DNA of 64,000 nucleotides from positions 434,001 through 498,000 of the forward strand of contig NZ_JADLQQ010000004.1 of the NCBI RefSeq assembly GCF_015477765.1. The letters run 5' to 3'. This document shows, piece by piece, positions 34,083 through 43,017 of this stretch. The notes beneath the pieces are model-generated. The model made no database searches and had not been told where the DNA came from. It saw nothing but the letters and a program-made list of their open reading frames with translations. The DNA is from Nocardia transvalensis. Lineage in GTDB: Bacteria; Actinomycetota; Actinomycetes; Mycobacteriales; Mycobacteriaceae. Numbering within the stretch: position 1 is the first letter of the stretch; each line of letters starts with the position of its first letter. Made by a program: the position numbers and the translations under genes.

Positions 34083-34910
34083 CTAGCCGAGATAGCGGGC
34101 GGCCAGTTCGGCGAGTTTGTCGAGTTCGCGGAGGGTTTCGGATTCGGGGAGGGTGTCCAGGGGCAAGGTGGCTCGTTCTACACCCGCCTCGGCGTATGCG
34201 TCGAGGAGGGCGGGGTCGGCGGCGGCGCCGACGGTGATGGGGAGGTCTTTTCCGCCGATATCGGTCAGTTGGGCGATTTGGGCGGGGACTGCGGATGGGT
34301 CGGGGACGCCGAGGGGGACCCAGCCGACGCCGTGGCGGACCGCGCGTTTGGCCGCGGCCTCGCCGCCGCCGATGAAGATCGGCGGATGGGGCTGCTGGAT
34401 TGGTTTGGGCCAGGCGTAGATGGGATCGAAATCGATGAAGCGGCCGTGGTATTCGGCGAGGTCCTCGGTCCAGATCTTGCGGATCGCCTCGAGTTGTTCG
34501 TCGAGCAGGGCGCCGCGGGTGCGGGGATCGGTGCCGTGGTTGGCCATTTCCTCGCGGTTCCAACCCGCGCCCACCCCGAAGACGGCTCGGCCGCCCGAGA
34601 TTCGGTCGAGGGTGGCGACTTCCTTGGCGGTGTGGATGATGTCGCGCTGAATGAGCAGCGTGACCCCGGTGCCGAGGATCAGGCGATCGGTGACCGCGGC
34701 GATCGCGCTCAGTGCGACGAACGGATCCAGGGTCCGGTAGTAGATCCGCGGCAGTTCGCCCCCGCCCGGATAGGGCGTCTTCCTGCTGGCCGGGATGTGC
34801 GAATGTTCGGCGAGGAACAGCGATTCGAACCCGCGTTCCTCGAGCGCCCGGCCGAGTGCCACCGGGCCGATGCCCTCATCGGTGAGAAAGGTGTTGATTC
34901 CGAGCTTCAT
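34083..34910 (-). CDS. LLM-class F420-dependent oxidoreductase
   Basis: A TIM-barrel luciferase-like oxidoreductase of 275 residues. KLGINTFLTDEGIGPVALGRALEERGFESLFLAEHSHIP is the usual beta1/alpha1 opening. TPYPGGGELPRIYYRTLDPFVALSAIAAVT and GTGVTLLIQRDIIHTAKEVATLDRISGGRAVFGVGAGW are characteristic of the F420-binding TIGR03619-type subgroup common in mycobacteria and Nocardia. It probably reduces or oxidises a hydrophobic substrate with F420. ATG at 34910 is supported by the family-like N-terminus; a longer frame to 34994 is not. Divergent from the epimerase gene. Confidence 0.88.
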   Translation of the reverse strand: MKLGINTFLTDEGIGPVALGRALEERGFESLFLAEHSHIPASRKTPYPGGGELPRIYYRTLDPFVALSAIAAVTDRLILGTGVTLLIQRDIIHTAKEVATLDRISGGRAVFGVGAGWNREEMANHGTDPRTRGALLDEQLEAIRKIWTEDLAEYHGRFIDFDPIYAWPKPIQQPHPPIFIGGGEAAAKRAVRHGVGWVPLGVPDPSAVPAQIAQLTDIGGKDLPITVGAAADPALLDAYAEAGVERATLPLDTLPESETLRELDKLAELAARYLG

Positions 34911-35099
34911 ACCGAACCCGAACCCCGAACGGGCTGGTGATATTCCATTGCATTCGGGGATGCGGTCGGTCGAAGTGTGACCAATCGCTGACATGCTGGC
35001 GCCACCTCACCGCGAGGCGGGGCAACGCGTGGTGGAGTGGTGAGGACTCGCTTGCTACGAACCGACGCCGGGCCGTGCGGCCGCAGGGAAGGGCTGGAG

Positions 35100-36158
35100 A
35101 TGCGAATTCTGTTGACCGGAGCCGCGGGGTTCATCGGCTCGCACATCCGCAGGGCGCTCGTTGAGGCCGGGCACGAGGTCGTAGCGGTCGATCTGATGCT
35201 CGCGGCGGCGCACGGACCCGATGCTGTGCCGCCGGATGGCGTGGAGCGGGTGGATGTTCGCGATCCCGCTGCGCTCGACCCGTCCCTGCGTGGTGTCGAT
35301 GCGGTGTGCCATCAGGCCGCGGTCGTCGGTGCCGGAGTGAGCGCGCAGGATGCGCCCGCGTATGCCAGCCACAACGACCTCGGCACCGCGGTATTGCTCG
35401 CGGCCATGGACCGGGCGAAGGTGCGGCATCTCGTGCTGGCGTCGTCGATGGTGGTGTACGGGGAAGGGCGATATCTCGATTCGCGGGGCGAGCCGGTGAT
35501 ACCCGAACCCCGTCGCCCCGACGACCTCGACCGCGGCATCTTCGACCACCGAGCCCAGACGGGCGAGGTTCTCACCTGGGCGCCGATCGATGAGGCGGCG
35601 GCCCTGGATCCCCGCAGCCTGTACGCCGCCGGCAAGGTGGCCCAGGAGCACTATGCCCGGGCGTGGGCGACCGCCACCGGGTCGACGGTGACGGCGTTGC
35701 GCTACCACAACGTGTACGGCGACGGAATGCCCAGGGATACACCCTATTCCGGCGTGGCCGCGATATTCCGGTCCGCGCTCGAGCGCGGCGAGGCCCCGCG
35801 AGTGTTCGAAGACGGCCGCCAGGCCCGCGATTTCGTGCACGTGCGCGATATCGCCGCGGCTAACGTAGCGGCGCTCGAATGCCCATTGACACGGTTCGTC
35901 CCGCTCAATATCGCGTCAGGACAGCCGATCACGATCGGCCAGGTCGCCGCCGTGCTGGCAGCGGCGAGCGATGGCAAGCAACCGGTGGTGACCGGCGAAT
36001 ACCGTGCCGGTGACGTCCGGCATATCGTCGCCAGCCCCGAGCGAGCCGAGCGAGACCTCGGTTTCCGCGCCGCCGTCCCCCCGGCCCAGGGCCTCACCGA
36101 ATTCGCCACGGCCCCATTGCGTTCCACGCCGGGAGCCGGTGCGCCCGAGTGGCGCTGA
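35100..36158 (+). CDS. NAD-dependent epimerase/dehydratase
   Basis: An extended short-chain dehydrogenase of 352 residues acting on a nucleotide sugar. The NAD-binding motif GAAGFIG starts at residue 7, the catalytic pair is Tyr175-x3-Lys179 (YAAGKVAQEHY) and the substrate loop is YHNVYGDGMPRDTPYSGVAAIF, typical of dTDP/UDP-sugar 4-epimerases. ATG at 35100 follows GGAAGGGCTGGAG. It converges with the histidine kinase gene 6 bases apart. It may belong with the glycosyltransferase cluster beyond, in making a cell-envelope glycan, but that is inference. Confidence 0.88.
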   Translation: MRILLTGAAGFIGSHIRRALVEAGHEVVAVDLMLAAAHGPDAVPPDGVERVDVRDPAALDPSLRGVDAVCHQAAVVGAGVSAQDAPAYASHNDLGTAVLLAAMDRAKVRHLVLASSMVVYGEGRYLDSRGEPVIPEPRRPDDLDRGIFDHRAQTGEVLTWAPIDEAAALDPRSLYAAGKVAQEHYARAWATATGSTVTALRYHNVYGDGMPRDTPYSGVAAIFRSALERGEAPRVFEDGRQARDFVHVRDIAAANVAALECPLTRFVPLNIASGQPITIGQVAAVLAAASDGKQPVVTGEYRAGDVRHIVASPERAERDLGFRAAVPPAQGLTEFATAPLRSTPGAGAPEWR

Positions 36159-36164
36159 GTGGCC

Positions 36165-37187
36165 TCAACAACCGAGCAGTGGCAGCCGCACCTCGAAACG
36201 GCAACCCCGCTCCCGGTTTTCGGCCCTGATCATCCCGTGATGTGCCTCGATCAAGCCCGCGGCGATGGCCAGGCCCATACCGCTGCTGCTGCCCAGATCG
36301 TCGGCCACCGGGGTGCGCGCGGCCGTACCGCGATAGGCGACCTCGAAGATCCGCGGCAGATCGGTCTCGGCGATACCGGGACCGGTGTCGTCGACGCGCG
36401 CCCAGGCGTGCCCGCCGTCGGAGCCCGCCGAGATGTCGATGCGCCCGCCCGCCGGTGTATGCGCTATCGCATTGGCGACCAGGTTGGTCAGCACGCGGCT
36501 CAACGCTCGATCGCTCCCCGCGACCACGATCCGATGGCCCGGCTGGTGCGCCGCGAGCGTCACCTGCGCCCGCGCGGCCGTAGGACGATTGGCGGCCAGC
36601 ACCTCATCGATCAGCTCGCGTAGGTCCAGCGGTTCGAGGGTGAGTCCCAAGGCGCCGGAATTGATCTTCGACATCTCGAACAGATCGTCCACCATCGCCG
36701 CCAGCCGATGGGTCTCCCGAACGATCTGATTCGCGTACCGCTCGATATCGGCGGGCCGATCGACCACACCGTCGGCCAGCGCCTCACCCATCGCCCGGAT
36801 ACCGGCCAGCGGCGTGCGCAGATCGTGGCTGACCCAGGCGATCAGCTCGCGCCGGGAGCGTTCGGCGGCCCGCTCCTGTTCGATCATCTCCCGCTCCCAC
36901 ACCGTGCTGCGCGCCTGCGCGCGCCCGAGCAGGACCGCCGCCGGAACAGTAATCGCGGTGACCACGCCGAGAACTACTGCGGTGCGTGCCAATTCGTCGG
37001 TGAACATCAGCCCGCTCACCGCGATCACCCCGCTGAGGGTGGCCAGGGTCGGGATCAGCACCAGCACGGCGGTGCTGGTGGTCAGCGAGCGGTTGCGGGT
37101 CCAGCGCAGCAGCAATGCCCCGATCACGACCACCGGCAGCGATCCGGCCAGCGCATAGCCGATCACGCCGGTCATATCAGTCGGCAT
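36165..37187 (-). CDS. Sensor histidine kinase
   Basis: A membrane sensor kinase of about 340 residues. Three or four hydrophobic helices lie within residues 1-105 with very short loops, so it may sense within the membrane. The phosphoacceptor block [12 protein letters not shown] and the ATPase boxes [14 protein letters not shown] (N) and DTGPGI (G1) and [13 protein letters not shown] (G2) are intact. ATG at 37187, after GAGGAGTACGGCG, overlaps the response-regulator stop by 11 bases. The longer frame to 37262 lies inside that gene. Confidence 0.92.
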   Translation of the reverse strand: MPTDMTGVIGYALAGSLPVVVIGALLLRWTRNRSLTTSTAVLVLIPTLATLSGVIAVSGLMFTDELARTAVVLGVVTAITVPAAVLLGRAQARSTVWEREMIEQERAAERSRRELIAWVSHDLRTPLAGIRAMGEALADGVVDRPADIERYANQIVRETHRLAAMVDDLFEMSKINSGALGLTLEPLDLRELIDEVLAANRPTAARAQVTLAAHQPGHRIVVAGSDRALSRVLTNLVANAIAHTPAGGRIDISAGSDGGHAWARVDDTGPGIAETDLPRIFEVAYRGTAARTPVADDLGSSSGMGLAIAAGLIEAHHGMIRAENRERGCRFEVRLPLLGC

Positions 37188-37872
37188 CGCCGTACTCCTC
37201 GGAACCGTTTCGCCCCCAGGCATATCCGCGGCCCCACACCGTATCGATGCGGTGCGCGCCACCGAGTTTGGCGCGCAGCCGCTTGATGTGCACGGTAACG
37301 GTGGACAGATCGCCGAAATCCCAGCCCCAGACCTGCGCCAGCAGTTCCTGGCGGCTGTACACCCGGCGCGGGTGGGCGAGCAGGAACACCAGCAGGTCGA
37401 ATTCGCGGGCGGTCAGATCCACCGCGGCGCACGCGACGTGCACCGTGCGGGCGGCCCGGTCCAGTTCGATCTCGCCGTCGCGCAGCGGGCCATCACCGAC
37501 GGGAGCGGGATGCGCGCGGCGCAGCACCGACGCCACCCGCAGCGCCAGCTCTCGGGGGCTGAACGGCTTGGTGACGTAGTCGTCGGCACCGGCCTGCAGT
37601 CCGACGATGCGGTCGTCCTCCTCGCCGAGCGCGGTCAGCAGGATGATCGGCGTGTCCGGATGTGGACCGGACCGCACCGCGCGGCACAGCTCGATCCCGT
37701 CCGGCGGCGGCATCATCACATCGAGAATCGCGAGGGCGATATCGTTGCGCGCCAACACTTCCGCCGTCGCCGGTCCGTCGGCGGTCTCGACGACCGTGAG
37801 CCCGTCGCGTTCGAGATAGCGCCGGACCACGTCGCGGACCACCGGGTCGTCGTCGGCAACGAGGATGCGCAT
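37177..37872 (-). CDS. OmpR-family response regulator
   Basis: A 231-residue two-component regulator. Receiver domain: acidic pocket DDD at 7-9, phosphoacceptor Asp in [12 protein letters not shown] near residue 51, Thr in [11 protein letters not shown] and Lys in [11 protein letters not shown]. The C-terminal winged helix is of OmpR/PhoB type ([26 protein letters not shown], then [16 protein letters not shown]). It lies 4 bases after the upstream membrane-protein gene and overlaps its kinase, so the three form one operon. The palindrome at 39437-39464 in the divergent promoter could be its target, but OmpR types often prefer direct repeats. Confidence 0.94.
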   Translation of the reverse strand: MRILVADDDPVVRDVVRRYLERDGLTVVETADGPATAEVLARNDIALAILDVMMPPPDGIELCRAVRSGPHPDTPIILLTALGEEDDRIVGLQAGADDYVTKPFSPRELALRVASVLRRAHPAPVGDGPLRDGEIELDRAARTVHVACAAVDLTAREFDLLVFLLAHPRRVYSRQELLAQVWGWDFGDLSTVTVHIKRLRAKLGGAHRIDTVWGRGYAWGRNGSEEYGDAD

Positions 37873-37876
37873 GAGG

Positions 37877-39361
37877 TCACCAGTTCGTGAGGATAAGATG
37901 CTGGATCAGCAGGGTCGCGACCGCCTGCGCGCCGAGCCAGAGGCGGGCGTCGCGCGCAGGGAGCAGGGCGGTCGCGGCGAGCAGCCAGACCACGAACGGC
38001 AACCAGATCCGTTCGGTCTCCGCCTTGCTCAGCCCGCTGAGATCGGCCGCCAGTATCGCCAGCGCGCCTGCGCAAGCGAGCAGGGCCGCCGGGTCGACGG
38101 CCGCCCGCCACCGCGACAGCCCCGTGTGGATGGTGGGCACCAGAAGGTCGTGGCGCGCCGTGCGTTGGGGCGCGTTCGTCGTGGCGAGCGGGGTCGTAGG
38201 GGCGGCGGTTGCCTGCGGTTGCGACGGTTTCGTGCGGATGGTGGGCAGTCGTAGGTCGCGCACCATCCGGTGTGCGGCGGCCGCGGTGGCGGGCCCGACG
38301 GCGCAGATCATCGCGGCGAGATTGCCCCACACCCAGTACGAGTACGGCCGTTCGCTGGCAATGCCCTGGTAATACCGTTGCACCACAAGGTGATAGCCGT
38401 CGAACCACCAGAACCCGGCTGCTGTGAACACCGCGACCACCAGCAGGACACCGACGGCCGCCGGTAGCGCGGGCCGCACGGTCCGGGCGAGCAGGATCGC
38501 GGCCGCCGGAATCGCCATCAGCACCAGTCCGTAGCTGAGGAACAACCCGAACCCGAACAGCAGCCCGGACGCGAAACCGTAAGCGGCCCAGTGCCGCTGC
38601 CGTAGCGTGGCCATCGCCAGCAGCGCCACCGCCCATGCCGTCACCCCGGCGAACAGGGCGTCCGCCGACACCGCGAGCCAGATCGCCGCCGGGGCCAGCG
38701 CCAGGAACGGCGCCGCGGCGCGGGCGCGTTCCTCCGACCCCAGCGCCCGCAGCGCCACCAGCACCGCGGCGGCCGCACTGCCGCCGACCACCGTGCACAG
38801 CGTCGCGGCCCACGCGCCGCCGCCGAGCCCGGCGCGATCCAGCAGCACGAACGTCAGCAGCGCGCCCGGCGGATGTCCGGAGACGTGGGTGGTCCAGGAA
38901 TCGGGCTGGAAATCCAGGATGCGGCCGGAGAATCCGCGCAGCACGGCCGCGATATCGGTGACGCCGCCGACCTCGTGCAGGTACTCGTCGCGGCTGGTGA
39001 GCCGGTCGGCGAAGCCGCGCCCCCAGCCGTCGACCATCGCCAGCGCGAACGCCCAGCCGACGGCGGTTGCCCAAGTGGCGAGCAGCAGTCGGCGCCAAGG
39101 CAACCGGCGGGCCAGGGACGGGCCCTGCGTGACGACGGCGACCGCGAGGGCGACGGCCGGGACGGTGCCACACCCGATATGCGGCAGCCACACGCCGAAC
39201 AGCGGCGCCGCGCCCGCATACAACCGGCGACTCCACTGTTCGCCCCGAATTAGCGGAATCAGAATGGCGATACCGATCAGCAATAACGCTCCGGCCGCGC
39301 AGCAGAGGTCGGCCCGGCTCGTGACGCCGCGCCGGGCGGCGGTTGCGGAGAGGTTCGGCAC
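37877..39361 (-). CDS. Polytopic membrane protein, glycosyltransferase (GT39/GT-C)-like
   Basis: About 494 residues with some 11 membrane helices. The first extracytoplasmic loop holds RLTSRDEYLHEVGGVTDI with acidic residues, and HVSGHPPGALLTFV is a conserved HPPG segment found in actinobacterial GT-C/GT39-like proteins. These use polyprenyl-phosphate sugars on the outer membrane face. A cytoplasmic Thr/Pro-rich loop occurs near residues 375-410. GTG at 39361 lies 7 bases after TAGGGT, a leaderless-type arrangement; GTG at 39370 is the alternative. First gene of the operon with the two-component system, and divergent from a GT2 gene that could make its polyprenyl-sugar donor. Confidence 0.85.
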   Translation of the reverse strand: MPNLSATAARRGVTSRADLCCAAGALLLIGIAILIPLIRGEQWSRRLYAGAAPLFGVWLPHIGCGTVPAVALAVAVVTQGPSLARRLPWRRLLLATWATAVGWAFALAMVDGWGRGFADRLTSRDEYLHEVGGVTDIAAVLRGFSGRILDFQPDSWTTHVSGHPPGALLTFVLLDRAGLGGGAWAATLCTVVGGSAAAAVLVALRALGSEERARAAAPFLALAPAAIWLAVSADALFAGVTAWAVALLAMATLRQRHWAAYGFASGLLFGFGLFLSYGLVLMAIPAAAILLARTVRPALPAAVGVLLVVAVFTAAGFWWFDGYHLVVQRYYQGIASERPYSYWVWGNLAAMICAVGPATAAAAHRMVRDLRLPTIRTKPSQPQATAAPTTPLATTNAPQRTARHDLLVPTIHTGLSRWRAAVDPAALLACAGALAILAADLSGLSKAETERIWLPFVVWLLAATALLPARDARLWLGAQAVATLLIQHLILTNW

Positions 39362-39436
39362 GCGTCCCACCCTAGGCCCCCGGCCGCGACGAGACCGCCA
39401 AGATGAGCATCGGTCCAGCTCTCGTCATACTTTTGT

Positions 39437-39464
39437 CACCGTTTTCCTGACACCGAAAACGGTG
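39437..39464. promoter_or_regulatory. Ten-bp inverted repeat between divergent glycosyltransferase operons
   Basis: CACCGTTTTC (39437-39446) and GAAAACGGTG (39455-39464), perfect arms with an 8-base spacer. It lies 23 bases before the GT2 start and 75 bases from the divergent operon, so it could control both. On the plus strand TACGGT at 39474-39479 fits a -10 element for a leaderless GT2 mRNA, placing the repeat at about the -35 to -60 region. Confidence 0.55.
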
Positions 39465-39486
39465 TGGCGGCTCTACGGTCATCGGT

Positions 39487-40152
39487 GTGACCGAATCGGA
39501 CGAGGAACCGGGCGTTACCGTCGTCATCCCGTGCCGGGACGAGGCCGGAGCGTTGCCGGGCGTACTCTCGGCAATCCCCGCGGGGTATCGGGTGATCGTG
39601 GTGGACAACGGATCCACCGATGCGACGGCGGCCGTGGCCCGGTCGGCCGGGGCGACCGTCGTGGCCGAACCGACCCCCGGATACGGCAGCGCCGTGCGGG
39701 CGGGAGTGGATGCCGCGCGCACCGAGATCGTGGCCGTCCTCGACGGCGACGGATCCATGGACGCCGCGGAATTGCCGCGCCTGGTGGCCGAACTCGGCCC
39801 GGGCATCGACATGGTGGTGGGCCGTCGCCGCCCTGCCGGTCGGGGCGCGTGGCCGTGGCATGCGCGAGTGGGCAATCGGCTCGTCGCCCATCGGCTGCGC
39901 CGCCGCTACGGGCTACCCGTGCACGATGTGGCCGCGATGCGGGTGACCCGGCGGTCGCGCCTGCGTGCCCTCGGACCCTTGCACCCGCGGTCGGGTTACC
40001 CGCTGGCGCTGCTGGTGCAAGCCGCGCTCGGCGGGTGGCGGATCGTCGAGCGCGATATCACCTACCGGCCCAGAACCCATGGGGTATCGAAGGTTTCGGG
40101 ATCGATCCGCGGCACCATCCGGGCCGCCCGCGACTTCTGGAGTGTGCGATGA
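39487..40152 (+). CDS. Glycosyltransferase family 2 protein
   Basis: A GT-A-fold transferase of 221 residues, similar to dolichol-phosphate mannose synthase-type enzymes. VTVVIPCRDEAGALPGVL starts the nucleotide-binding half, VIVVDNGSTDATAAVA follows and AVLDGDGSMD carries the DxD metal motif. There is no membrane segment, so it is a soluble, cytoplasmic enzyme that probably glycosylates a lipid or small acceptor. GTG at 39487 lies just after a -10-like element. It overlaps the next gene as ATGA, giving one operon with the TIGR04282 and molybdopterin genes. Confidence 0.9.
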   Translation: MTESDEEPGVTVVIPCRDEAGALPGVLSAIPAGYRVIVVDNGSTDATAAVARSAGATVVAEPTPGYGSAVRAGVDAARTEIVAVLDGDGSMDAAELPRLVAELGPGIDMVVGRRRPAGRGAWPWHARVGNRLVAHRLRRRYGLPVHDVAAMRVTRRSRLRALGPLHPRSGYPLALLVQAALGGWRIVERDITYRPRTHGVSKVSGSIRGTIRAARDFWSVR

Positions 40153-40835
40153 ACGCCGATATCCCCGCGACCATCCTGGTGGTGGCGAAGTCGCCGATCG
40201 CGGGTTTCGCCAAGACCCGCCTGACCCCGCCGCTCTCGCCGGGCGCGGCCGCCCGGCTCGCTGCCGACGCGCTGCTGGACACGTTGGCGGCGGTGCGGTC
40301 CAGCGGGGTGCGCGAGCGGGTGGTGGCCTGGACCGGTGACCTCGCCCGCGCCGAGTACGCCGCCGATATCGCCGTCGCGCTGGGCGATTTCACGGTGGTG
40401 CCGCAGCGGGGAGAGGACTTCGGGCAGCGGCTGGCCAATGCCCATGCCGATGCCGCCTGTTTCGGCCTGCCGGTCCTGCAGATCGGCATGGACACCCCGC
40501 AGGCCGGGCCTGCCCTGCTGGCGAGTTCGGCGACCGTCCTCACCGACCACGGCGACGCCGCGCTCGGCCCGGCCGCCGACGGCGGCTGGTGGGCGCTGGG
40601 CCTGACCGACCCTCGTCCCGCCCGCCTGCTCACCGGGGTGCCGATGTCCACCGACCGTACCGGGCAGCTGACCCGAAAGATGCTGTCCCGCTGCGGGTGC
40701 CGAGTCCACGACCTGCCTGTCCTCACCGACGTGGACCACTATGACGACGCCCTGACCGTCGCCGCCGAATCCTCCGGCCGCTTCGCCCGCGCGGTGGCGG
40801 GTCTCCCACTCCCCAGCGCGCGGGTATTGCAATGA
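40149..40835 (+). CDS. TIGR04282/DUF2064 family glycosyltransferase-like protein
   Basis: A 228-residue nucleotidyltransferase/GT-A-like protein. ILVVAKSPIAGFAKTRLTPPLSPGAAARLA is the family opening, and QIGMDTPQAGPALL and ALGPAADGGWWALGL are its conserved blocks. The family is named after an arsenosugar biosynthesis context, but in actinobacteria it recurs beside GT2 and molybdopterin oxidoreductase genes without arsenic genes, as here, so the arsenic role should not be assumed. Start overlaps the GT2 stop (ATGA). Confidence 0.88.
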   Translation: MNADIPATILVVAKSPIAGFAKTRLTPPLSPGAAARLAADALLDTLAAVRSSGVRERVVAWTGDLARAEYAADIAVALGDFTVVPQRGEDFGQRLANAHADAACFGLPVLQIGMDTPQAGPALLASSATVLTDHGDAALGPAADGGWWALGLTDPRPARLLTGVPMSTDRTGQLTRKMLSRCGCRVHDLPVLTDVDHYDDALTVAAESSGRFARAVAGLPLPSARVLQ

Positions 40836-40884
40836 ATATCGTCGCGCCCGTGCCGGTTACCGCCGCGTGCGACCGCCATCACCC

Positions 40885-42045
40885 ATGAGTGACACCGTAA
40901 TGAACGACGAGAGAGCGAATTCGGCTCTGCCCACCCGGATCACACGACGACTGTCGGCGGCGCGCGGCCCGGATGTCGCGGCCCGGGTGGGGATCGCACT
41001 GGGTATCGCGGTGATCCTCTGTTTTCTGACCGGACTGCTCAGTCACTGGATTCAGCACCCGCCCGGATGGTTCGTGTGGCCCGCGCATCCGGTGTGGCTG
41101 TATCGGGTGACGCAAGGGACGCACGTGATTTCGGGTGTCGTCGCGATTCCGCTGCTGCTGGTGAAGTTGTGGTCGGTGTATCCGCGGTTGTTCGCGCGGC
41201 CGCTGATCGGCAATCCGCTGCGGTGGCTGGAGCGGGGATCGGTTGCGCTGCTGGTGGGTTCGGTGACTGTTCAGCTCGTCACCGGGCTGTTCAATATTGC
41301 GCAGTACTACCCGTGGCGGTTCTTCTTCACCACCACCCATTACGCCATGGCCTACGTTGCGGCGGGGGCTCTCGCGGTTCATCTCGCGGTGAAACTTCCT
41401 GTGGTCCGGGCGGTTCTGACAAGGCCCAGCAGCGATCGTGGCGAGAACACGGGATTGTCGCGCCGGGTGGTGCTGGTCGCCGCCGGTGCGGGTGCGCTGG
41501 TGGCGGGGCTGTCGATGGCCGGGCAGACCGTGCCGTACCTGCGTTGGCTCGCCGTCCTGGCGCCACGCAGTGGGCAAGGGCCGCAAGGCGTTCCGATCAA
41601 TCGGACCGCTGCCGACGCGGGCGTCGCCGAGCAGGCCCGCGCCGCCGACTACGAACTGACCGTCACCTGCGGTGGGCGTAGCCGCGGCCTGTCGCGTGCC
41701 GACCTGGAATCCTTGCCCCAGACCGAGGTGGAGTTGCCGATCGCCTGCGTCGAGGGGTGGAGCGCCTCGGCCCGGTGGTCCGGGGTGCGGCTGCGCGACC
41801 TATTGGCCGCCGTGGGCGACTATCGCGGCGGCGATGTCGGTTTCACCTCCCTCGAGCGCGGCGGTCTCTACCGGCGATCGGTCCTGCCGCAGCGCCACGT
41901 CGTCGACGACGCGACGCTGATCGCCTTGCGCATCAACGGTGCGGACCTGAACCTCGACCACGGCTATCCGTGCCGGTTGATCGCGCCGAACCGGCCCGGT
42001 GTGCTGCAGACGAAATGGCTGTCCTCGATCGAGGCACCGCCATGA
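40885..42045 (+). CDS. Membrane-anchored molybdopterin-dependent oxidoreductase
   Basis: About 386 residues. The N-terminal half has four membrane helices with His residues in HWIQHPPGW, QGTHVISG and TTHYAMAYV, resembling a cytochrome b561-type haem anchor. A further helix follows (RRVVLVAAGAGALVAGLSMAG). The C-terminal half is a sulfite-oxidase-type Moco domain: VELPIACVEGWSASARWSGVRL, with Cys288 as the probable molybdenum ligand, and DHGYPCRLIAPNRPGVLQTKWL. It probably faces outside. ATG at 40885 is chosen; no strong ribosome site is visible, and ATG 40900 or GTG 40867 are alternatives. It is coupled by ATGA to the small membrane gene. Confidence 0.87.
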   Translation: MSDTVMNDERANSALPTRITRRLSAARGPDVAARVGIALGIAVILCFLTGLLSHWIQHPPGWFVWPAHPVWLYRVTQGTHVISGVVAIPLLLVKLWSVYPRLFARPLIGNPLRWLERGSVALLVGSVTVQLVTGLFNIAQYYPWRFFFTTTHYAMAYVAAGALAVHLAVKLPVVRAVLTRPSSDRGENTGLSRRVVLVAAGAGALVAGLSMAGQTVPYLRWLAVLAPRSGQGPQGVPINRTAADAGVAEQARAADYELTVTCGGRSRGLSRADLESLPQTEVELPIACVEGWSASARWSGVRLRDLLAAVGDYRGGDVGFTSLERGGLYRRSVLPQRHVVDDATLIALRINGADLNLDHGYPCRLIAPNRPGVLQTKWLSSIEAPP

Positions 42046-42539
42046 CGATCGTGCGAATCCTGCTGGCGGCGGCCGGAATATGGCTCGCCGGATACGGCAT
42101 CGCCCAGCTCCTGGACATGAACCCGACAGATCTGCGGTCCGTCGCGATCTGGTTCCTCGGCGGAATCCTCATCCACGACGCCGTTTTCGCACCCCTGTGC
42201 GCCCTCGTCGGTGTCACGGCCAAGCGGCTGTTCCCACCCGCATCGTGGGCGCCCCTCGCCTACGGCGGCGTCTGTACCGTCACCCTCGTCCTCGTTGCCG
42301 TCCCGGTCCTGGGTCGAGAAGGCGCGATGGCCACGAACCCGACCGTGCTCGACCGTGCCTATGGTCCCGGGCTCGCGGCCGCGGTGGGCATCGTGTGGCT
42401 GCTTGTCCTGCTCCGCCTCGTCGGTCTTCGCCGTACGAACCGGGCTAGCCGGGAAACGCGGCCGACACCAGGCCCAGCACGATGGTGGTCAGCGACAGCG
42501 CGCCGGTTCCGAAGGCCGCGGCGAGCGCATAACCGATGA
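42042..42539 (+). CDS. Small membrane protein coupled to the molybdopterin oxidoreductase
   Basis: A 165-residue protein with about four hydrophobic helices (IVRILLAAAGIWLAGYGIAQLL, AIWFLGGILIHDAVFAPLCALVG, YGGVCTVTLVLVAVPVLG, LAAAVGIVWLLVLLRLVGL) and a basic tail. No known domain recognised. The ATGA overlap indicates it works with the oxidoreductase, perhaps as an anchor or electron-transfer partner. The C-terminal 30 residues overlap the convergent gene at 42445-43017 by 95 bases, so the basic tail is partly dictated by that gene. Confidence 0.75.
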   Translation: MTIVRILLAAAGIWLAGYGIAQLLDMNPTDLRSVAIWFLGGILIHDAVFAPLCALVGVTAKRLFPPASWAPLAYGGVCTVTLVLVAVPVLGREGAMATNPTVLDRAYGPGLAAAVGIVWLLVLLRLVGLRRTNRASRETRPTPGPARWWSATARRFRRPRRAHNR

Positions 42540-43017
42540 GCACGTCCTCCACCGACGGTTCGGGCGGGACCACGGTGGTGCCGAGTCCCTTGATCGTCAC
42601 CGGCACGGCCCATTCGACCGCGATCGAGCCGTCGGAGTGGGCGGTGAATTCGCCGAACTGCTTTTCGGTCTCGTGTGGGTGGCCCTCGATGAACCGGCAT
42701 GTTCCGATGTCCTTCGGCCCCAGGCTGAGGACCCGGTCGCCGACCTCGGCCACGACACGGTAGGTGCGTTTCACGACCCTGCCGCTGCCCGGGAGGAGAC
42801 GGATCTCGCGGTCGCCCACGCGACCTGTCAGGCACTTCGGATCGCGCGTTCCGATGGGCACACTCTTGCGTGTGCGCGGGCCGATTCGTTCGATGGTCAC
42901 CACCGTCGACCCGTCGGACTCGAGCCGCACCGCAACGCTGTGCTCGGTGCGGGTGATCAGCACGTTCCCGAAGAGCAGGCTGTCGCACGTCGATTGCCGC
43001 GGATAGGACAGCGTCAC
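42445..43017 (-). CDS. Uncharacterised protein with C-terminal membrane helix
   Basis: A 190-residue protein of unknown function. The N-terminal 145 residues are beta-rich and polar (TLSYPRQSTCDSLLFGNVLITRTEHSVAVRLES and later KRTYRVVAEVGDRVLSLGPKD) and a single hydrophobic helix ends the protein (VLIGYALAAAFGTGALSLTTIVLGLVSAAFPG). No signal peptide, so it may be tail-anchored. GTG at 43017 overlaps the stop of the upstream methyltransferase (GTGA) with GAAGGAA ahead, so it is the second gene of that operon. Longer upstream frames are shadows. Confidence 0.7.
   Translation of the reverse strand: MTLSYPRQSTCDSLLFGNVLITRTEHSVAVRLESDGSTVVTIERIGPRTRKSVPIGTRDPKCLTGRVGDREIRLLPGSGRVVKRTYRVVAEVGDRVLSLGPKDIGTCRFIEGHPHETEKQFGEFTAHSDGSIAVEWAVPVTIKGLGTTVVPPEPSVEDVLIGYALAAAFGTGALSLTTIVLGLVSAAFPG

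Noticed and set aside
40149..40835. Arsenic-metabolism role for the TIGR04282 gene
   Set aside because: No arsenic-resistance or arsenosugar genes are nearby; the family name alone does not justify it.
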